From NCBI GenBank assembly GCA_045590415.1, contig JAZNRA010000052.1, positions 1 to 9,707 on the forward strand: a DNA stretch of 9,707 nucleotides, given 5' to 3'. How positions within the stretch are numbered: the first letter of the stretch is position 1; the number at the start of each line of letters is the position of its first letter. Of the stretch, positions 6,663-9,707 are shown one piece after another. The notes under the pieces are model-generated. The model was not told where the DNA came from. It was given only the letters and a program-made list of their open reading frames with translations, and ran no database searches. A program made the translations under genes and the position numbers. The stretch is from RGIG3009 sp045590415 (lineage in GTDB: Bacteria > Bacillota > Clostridia > Oscillospirales > Acutalibacteraceae).

Positions 6663-8258
6663 TTATACAATATCGGTCACCGTTTCGTTATAGGTCTGAT
6701 CACCGACGATCGCGATGAGTTCCGTTTTGGTTTGTGTCTCGTCAAAGGTGGAATACCGTATGTGAAGAACATCCCCTTCGCGAAGTACTTTTTCGCCGTG
6801 TTGGTCCACCTGCGCGTTTTGCTTTAGATCGTGCTTTACCGATAACACGAACAGATTAGCGGGCCAGAAAATATCGCGAATTTGTTTGCCGACGGCAAAC
6901 GCACCTTCCTGTACGGTCACAAAGGTATCGATCACCTGCGCGGCTTTGGATTCGTTAAGATTCTTGATCTTGCGTTCCAGCACCGTTTCATTAATGGAAT
7001 GAACCCCGAAGATCTCGGTGATGGCATACGCCGTGGCGGCGGTCGCGATGACTGATAACAGATTAGCCGAGCAAGAGAGCGCCTCTATCGAGAAAACGAT
7101 TGCAGTCAGCGGCATTTTCATCATGCCGGCAATGCAGGCGGTGATGCCCAATACCAGTACCAGCGTATACTGTTCCGACGGCAGTCCGGTCAGCGAAAGA
7201 AGCTTCGCCAAAATGGCGGATACCACTGCGCCGAGTGCTAATAACGGTACGAAGATACCCCCGGTAATGCCGTTCGTATTGGCACTGAGAGTGAGTGTGG
7301 TACGCACGATTAAAATCAACAGCAACATCATAAGAGTTGGTGCGCCGTCAAGCAGGGAAACGATGAGATCGTGACCGGTCGAGATAAACGAAAAAGAACA
7401 AAGACCCGCAATGAGCGTCAGCAGAAAGACGAGGAAAGTTTTAACGGTGCGTGACAATTCCCCCAAAACCGTATGAAACAGAGAATTAAGAAACCGGAAA
7501 TAATGCAAAAACAGCACCGAAAAAAGTCCGACTGCAGCACCCACAAGCAGCGGTAACCAAACGTCCCGCGTCGATAACGCGGGTAGTTGTAAAGCAGGGA
7601 AGAGGGAAATGCTCACACCACAAAGCGGCGCTAAAAATTCCGAAGTGATGCGAGCAAACAGCACTGAAAAAGCAGAGGTCAGCAAGATGGTGGGCGATAT
7701 GCGCTGATGCGCTTCTTCAATAGCAAATAAGATACCCGAAACAGGTGCACCTGTGGCGACCGAAAACCCCGCGCAGGCGCCGCCCGTCATCGCATAGCGA
7801 TCCCACGCACGGTGCTTTTTCGAAAATAAAGACACGGTGCCTCTGCCGACGGCGGTACCCATTTGAACGGACGGTCCCTCGTTGCCGAGCGGTACACCGA
7901 TCAAAAACGACGTCAGGGACAGAAAAAAGGTGCCGATCAGATTTTTAAGCCAACGAAACGAGACGATTCCCCGCAGAATGCCGATCGAGGTCGGGATACC
8001 GCCACCGCGAAGGTTGGGCGTTTTACGGTAACAGTAAACGAACAATGCCGCGATACCGAACAAGGCCGTGATTACGAGCGGTAACCATATTAAGTGTTCT
8101 CGCAAAAAGTCATATCCCGTTTCACAGATCGAAATCACGTGCTCCGCACATACCTTATATACGGTAATCACCACGGCGGTCAACACACCGGTGATCGCAC
8201 CGAACCAGCAGGAGGAGGCAATTAAATTCACAATATCACGTTTTGCTCGTTGTTTCAT
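6663..8258 (-). CDS. ClC family anion channel/antiporter with C-terminal RCK_C (TrkA-C) domain
   Basis: This 531-aa protein has an N-terminal ClC membrane domain (about 1-425) and a soluble tail of about 90 residues (about 438-525) resembling a TrkA-C/RCK_C ligand-binding domain. Visible ClC motifs are GGGIP (85-89), GNEGP (125-129, with E127 at the gating-glutamate position), ILFAIEEAH (177-184, E181/E182 near the proton glutamate of ClC-ec1) and GGIFVP (333-338). E127 and EE181-182 suggest a proton-coupled antiporter rather than a simple channel. Two anion ligands of ClC-ec1 are replaced: the serine of GSGIP by G86, and the tyrosine near helix R by N423 (HSINETVLER against HPIYxALLER). The start at 8258 has only a weak GGTG site, but no better start is apparent. 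It has its own promoter. Family certain; the ion is open. Confidence 0.92.
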   Translation of the reverse strand: MKQRAKRDIVNLIASSCWFGAITGVLTAVVITVYKVCAEHVISICETGYDFLREHLIWLPLVITALFGIAALFVYCYRKTPNLRGGGIPTSIGILRGIVSFRWLKNLIGTFFLSLTSFLIGVPLGNEGPSVQMGTAVGRGTVSLFSKKHRAWDRYAMTGGACAGFSVATGAPVSGILFAIEEAHQRISPTILLTSAFSVLFARITSEFLAPLCGVSISLFPALQLPALSTRDVWLPLLVGAAVGLFSVLFLHYFRFLNSLFHTVLGELSRTVKTFLVFLLTLIAGLCSFSFISTGHDLIVSLLDGAPTLMMLLLILIVRTTLTLSANTNGITGGIFVPLLALGAVVSAILAKLLSLTGLPSEQYTLVLVLGITACIAGMMKMPLTAIVFSIEALSCSANLLSVIATAATAYAITEIFGVHSINETVLERKIKNLNESKAAQVIDTFVTVQEGAFAVGKQIRDIFWPANLFVLSVKHDLKQNAQVDQHGEKVLREGDVLHIRYSTFDETQTKTELIAIVGDQTYNETVTDIV

Positions 8259-8291
8259 ACAGCACCGACTCTATCTGAAAAGTTGTGTACC

Positions 8292-8320
8292 ATTTTATCA
8301 CGCCGCTCACGGAAAAGCAA
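8292..8320 (-). promoter_or_regulatory. Promoter of the ClC gene, extended -10
   Basis: On the minus strand, TTGCTT (8320-8315) and TAAAAT (8297-8292) are 17 nt apart, with TGA before the -10 (extended TGn). The start codon at 8258 is 33 nt further. The -35 begins 11 nt after the cysteine synthase terminator, so the two genes are separate units. Confidence 0.7.
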
Positions 8321-8331
8321 GGGAAAACAAC

Positions 8332-8358
8332 AAGACCGAAAGCAACGCTTTCGGTCTT
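8332..8358 (-). terminator. Terminator of the cysteine synthase gene
   Basis: AAGACCGAAAGC (8332-8343) pairs perfectly with GCTTTCGGTCTT (8347-8358) around a 3-nt loop. On the minus strand the stem is followed by a T-rich tail (TTGTTGTTTT when the last stem bases are included). It starts a few bases after the TAA stop at 8366-8364. Confidence 0.82.
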
Positions 8359-8363
8359 TCGTC

Positions 8364-9290
8364 TTATTCGAATAACGGGGTGGAAAAATAACGTTCGGCG
8401 GTATCGGGCAATACGGTGACGACGCGTTTGCCTTTTCCCAATTGTTTTGCTAAACGAATGGCGGCGGCCACGTTGGTGCCGCTGGAGATTCCGCACAGAA
8501 TACCTTCCTTGGATGCCAGATCTTTGGAGGCCTGCAGGGCTTCTTCATCCTTTACGATGCACACGTCATCGTAAATGTCCTGATTGAGTATGGCGGGAAT
8601 GATCCCGTCACCGATACCCATCTGCACGTGTGTACCGATCGATCCCCCCGACAAAATCGCGGCATTCTCCGGCTCAACCGCCCAGATCGTCATGTCGGGG
8701 TTGGCGGCCTTGAGCACCTCGCCGATACCCGTGATGGTGCCGCCCGTACCGATACCCGAGCAAAAGCCGTCGATCGGTCCGTCCGTTTGCTCCAGGATCT
8801 CTTTAGCGGTAGCAGAGCGTTGAATGGCGGGGTTTGCGGGATTTTCAAACTGTTGCGGCACAAAGACGTTCGGATCCTCGGCTTTCATTTTGAGCGCGAG
8901 CTGTAAACATTCCTCAATACAAAGACCAATGTTGCCCGCGTCGTGTACCAACACGACCTCGGCACCGTACTGACGAACGAGCAAACGCCGCTCCTCACTG
9001 ACGGAATCCGGCATAATGATCTTCACCTTATAACCGCGCACCGCGCCGACGAGCGCCAACCCAATACCTTGATTACCGCTGGTGGGCTCCACGATCACGG
9101 TGTTTTTGTTAATGAGTCCACGCTGTTCCGCATCGCAGATCATATTGTAGGCGGTACGGGTTTTGATAGATCCGCCCACGTTGAGTCCTTCAAATTTTAC
9201 CAACACCTCGGCATCGTCCGGGCCTGTCATATGGTTGAGCCGAATAATCGGCGTGTTGCCCATGGCTTGTAAAATGTTATCGCAAATCAT
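8364..9290 (-). CDS. cysK: Cysteine synthase family PLP enzyme (CysK-like)
   Basis: This 308-aa fold-type II PLP enzyme would be expected to make L-cysteine from O-acetylserine and sulfide in the cytoplasm. The Schiff-base lysine is K43 in GGSIKTRTAYNMI. The substrate loop is EPTSGNQG (68-75), the phosphate-binding turn is GTGGT (181-185), SSG (269-271) is the pyridine-nitrogen site, and PDTAERYFST (295-304) is near the C-terminus. It departs from enterobacterial CysK: TSGNTG becomes TSGNQG, the GIGAGF loop becomes GIGDGI (D228), and NPANPxIH becomes NPANPAIQ. From memory, similar versions occur in clostridia as a cysteine synthase subgroup, so another beta-replacement substrate is possible. 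The frame is open to a TTG at 9314, but the ATG at 9290 is chosen: GTGAGG precedes it and nothing precedes the TTG. A strong own promoter lies upstream. The symbol is a best guess. Confidence 0.85.
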   Translation of the reverse strand: MICDNILQAMGNTPIIRLNHMTGPDDAEVLVKFEGLNVGGSIKTRTAYNMICDAEQRGLINKNTVIVEPTSGNQGIGLALVGAVRGYKVKIIMPDSVSEERRLLVRQYGAEVVLVHDAGNIGLCIEECLQLALKMKAEDPNVFVPQQFENPANPAIQRSATAKEILEQTDGPIDGFCSGIGTGGTITGIGEVLKAANPDMTIWAVEPENAAILSGGSIGTHVQMGIGDGIIPAILNQDIYDDVCIVKDEEALQASKDLASKEGILCGISSGTNVAAAIRLAKQLGKGKRVVTVLPDTAERYFSTPLFE

Positions 9291-9301
9291 GGAATGTTGA
9301 A

Positions 9302-9307
9302 CCTCAC
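9302..9307 (-). promoter_or_regulatory. Ribosome-binding site deciding the cysteine synthase start
   Basis: GTGAGG on the minus strand lies 11 nt upstream of the ATG at 9290. It sits downstream of the TTG at 9314, so it could serve only the ATG. The predicted transcription start (near 9320) also leaves too short a leader for the TTG. Confidence 0.6.
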
Positions 9308-9314
9308 TTTGCAA

Positions 9315-9329
9315 ACTGTGTAATACAGT
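9315..9329. promoter_or_regulatory. Operator-like inverted repeat over the cysteine synthase -10/+1
   Basis: ACTGT (9315-9319) and ACAGT (9325-9329) are inverted around GTAAT. The repeat overlaps the -10 (9327-9332) and the predicted start site, the usual position for a repressor. The arms are only 5 bp, so chance is possible. Confidence 0.35.
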
Positions 9330-9355
9330 ATACGCAAGACGGAAGAAAATGTCAA
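9327..9355 (-). promoter_or_regulatory. Strong sigma-A promoter of the cysteine synthase gene
   Basis: On the minus strand, TTGACA (9355-9350, perfect) and TATACT (9332-9327, 5 of 6) are separated by exactly 17 nt. Transcription would begin near 9320, giving a leader of about 30 nt. Confidence 0.85.
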
Positions 9356-9369
9356 TTCATATAATGAAT
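9355..9369. promoter_or_regulatory. Palindrome abutting the cysteine synthase -35
   Basis: ATTCAT (9355-9360) and ATGAAT (9364-9369) are inverted around ATA. The repeat touches the upstream edge of the -35 box. It could be an activator site or an AT-rich UP-like element; no regulator can be named. Confidence 0.35.
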
Positions 9370-9376
9370 CGGTCTA

Positions 9377-9394
9377 TCCGCCGCCGGCGGCGGA
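9377..9394. repeat. GC-rich perfect 18-bp palindrome
   Basis: TCCGCCGCCGGCGGCGGA is its own reverse complement over all 18 bases. It stands in otherwise AT-rich DNA between the cysteine synthase promoter and the hairpin array, and GGGGCAAGG follows it. It is probably the left end of the composite element. No T-run follows, so it is not a terminator. Confidence 0.8.
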
Positions 9395-9404
9395 GGGGCA
9401 AGGA

Positions 9405-9580
9405 AATGAAATATGGCTTACGCCATATGAAATAATTCTTTCGGATTATGAAATATTTTGCTTGCGCAAAATGTGAAATAAAATTCGTACCTTCATATGC
9501 CGAAGGCATATTTCATACGCGAAGCGTATTTCATATTGCCAAGCAATATTTCACTCGTTCCGTAAGGAACAAATTTCATT
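9405..9580. repeat. Array of seven mini-hairpins in two head-to-head halves
   Basis: The outer ends are inverted 8-mers, AATGAAAT (9405-9412) and ATTTCATT (9573-9580). Inside are seven short stems: 9411-9417/9422-9428, 9432-9438/9443-9449 (one G-T pair), 9455-9461/9466-9472, 9495-9501/9505-9511, 9515-9520/9524-9529, 9533-9539/9543-9549 and 9557-9561/9566-9570. Arm sequences differ between stems but are complementary within each. Spacers read TGAAAT in the left half and ATTTCA in the right half, with a non-palindromic centre at about 9480-9491. Left-half loops read GTAA, GAAA and GCAA on the minus strand (GNRA type); right-half loops read GAA, GAA, CAA and GTAA on the plus strand. So the left half is an inverted version of the same kind of array. 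It has no long ORF and is probably a dispersed, structured repeat element. Function unknown. Confidence 0.85.
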
Positions 9581-9581
9581 G

Positions 9582-9615
9582 AAAAAAGGACTTCACGAAA
9601 GTGAAGTCCTTTTTT
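9582..9615. terminator. Strong bidirectional terminator-like hairpin with GAAA loop
   Basis: AAAAAAGGACTTCAC (9582-9596) pairs perfectly over 15 bp with GTGAAGTCCTTTTTT (9601-9615) around GAAA. Six A and six T at the base make it a terminator in both directions. No gene inside the window ends here. It may end a gene reading leftward from beyond 9707, or be the right-hand part of the hairpin element. Confidence 0.88.
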
Positions 9616-9707
9616 CTGTCATTCGTGTCCGAAAAAGAACTGGTTAAAAACTGAGGATTTTTTCGTTTATACTTATTTTTTCGAAAGATTTTTAATAAAC
9701 AATGTAT
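9616..9707. other. AT-rich intergenic DNA to the window edge
   Basis: No ORF, clear promoter or ribosome-binding site was seen. A loose inverted pair GTTTAT (9665-9670) and ATAAAC (9695-9700) flanks a T-rich stretch. Together with the elements to its left, the region 9315-9707 carries no gene I can support. Confidence 0.6.

Noticed and set aside
7568..7586. Short CCCGCG...CGCGGG inverted repeat in the ClC gene.
   Set aside because: The stem is only 6 bp, within coding sequence, with no T-run; expected by chance at this GC content.
9291..9314. Extended N-terminus of the cysteine synthase from the TTG at 9314.
   Set aside because: There is no ribosome-binding site before the TTG, and it lies only a few bases from the predicted transcription start. 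The ATG at 9290 has GTGAGG upstream and gives the normal family length.
9405..9580. The regularly spaced repeats suggest a CRISPR array.
   Set aside because: Unit spacing is irregular (about 18-24 nt), the repeated part is only the 6-7-nt TGAAAT/ATTTCA, and the intervening segments are self-complementary rather than unique spacers. There are no cas genes.
9350..9624. TGTCAATTC (9350-9358) and TGTCATTC (9617-9624) as target-site duplications around the hairpin element.
   Set aside because: The match needs a gap, and the left copy lies inside the cysteine synthase -35 region, well outside the palindrome. Too weak to claim insertion boundaries.

Overview
The window looks like a chromosomal segment of a low-to-mid-GC Firmicute, most likely an anaerobic clostridial relative (Oscillospirales/Ruminococcaceae-like gut type). 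The reasons are strong AGGAGG-type ribosome-binding sites, sigma-A promoters (TTGACA/TATAAT with 17-nt spacers, several with an extended TGn -10), compact Rho-independent terminators, and protein families such as DUF5058, an RCK_C-tailed ClC carrier and a clostridial-type cysteine synthase. This assignment is inference; there is no rRNA or marker gene to confirm it. No tRNA, rRNA, IS transposase, phage or CRISPR locus was found.

Layout. 1-522 (-): 5' part of a PIG-L/LmbE zinc deacetylase gene that runs off the left edge. 523-666: divergent promoters. 667-1815 (+): iron-containing alcohol dehydrogenase (PduQ/EutG-like). 1823-1859: bidirectional terminator shared with a convergent operon. 1858-4705 (-): a tight three-gene operon, read in the order DUF5058 membrane protein, 221-aa companion membrane protein, membrane-anchored M20 (CPS1/PM20D1-like) peptidase. 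4706-4866: divergent promoters. 4867-5802 (+): lipoprotein-type D-alanyl-D-alanine carboxypeptidase (S11). 5963-6631 (+): hemolysin III/PAQR membrane protein. 6634-6660: shared terminator. 6663-8258 (-): ClC anion carrier with a C-terminal RCK_C domain. 8364-9290 (-): cysteine synthase-family PLP enzyme, with a strong promoter and operator-like palindromes. 9377-9615: a non-coding array of small hairpins ending in a terminator. 9616-9707: AT-rich, no gene seen.

How the parts may work together. Most genes are single transcription units with their own promoter and terminator, so this is mostly ordinary chromosomal backbone. The exception is the three-gene operon. Two polytopic proteins of unknown function are translationally packed with an extracytoplasmic-looking M20 hydrolase, which suggests a hydrolyse-and-transport system for a peptide or N-acyl-amino-acid substrate.

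The most unusual DNA is the right-hand intergenic region. Seven mini-hairpins with different but internally complementary arms are punctuated by TGAAAT on the left and ATTTCA on the right. They form two head-to-head arrays enclosed by 8-bp inverted ends. A GC-rich 18-bp palindrome lies on one side and a 15-bp terminator hairpin on the other. This looks like a structured, probably dispersed, repeat element beside the cysteine synthase promoter.
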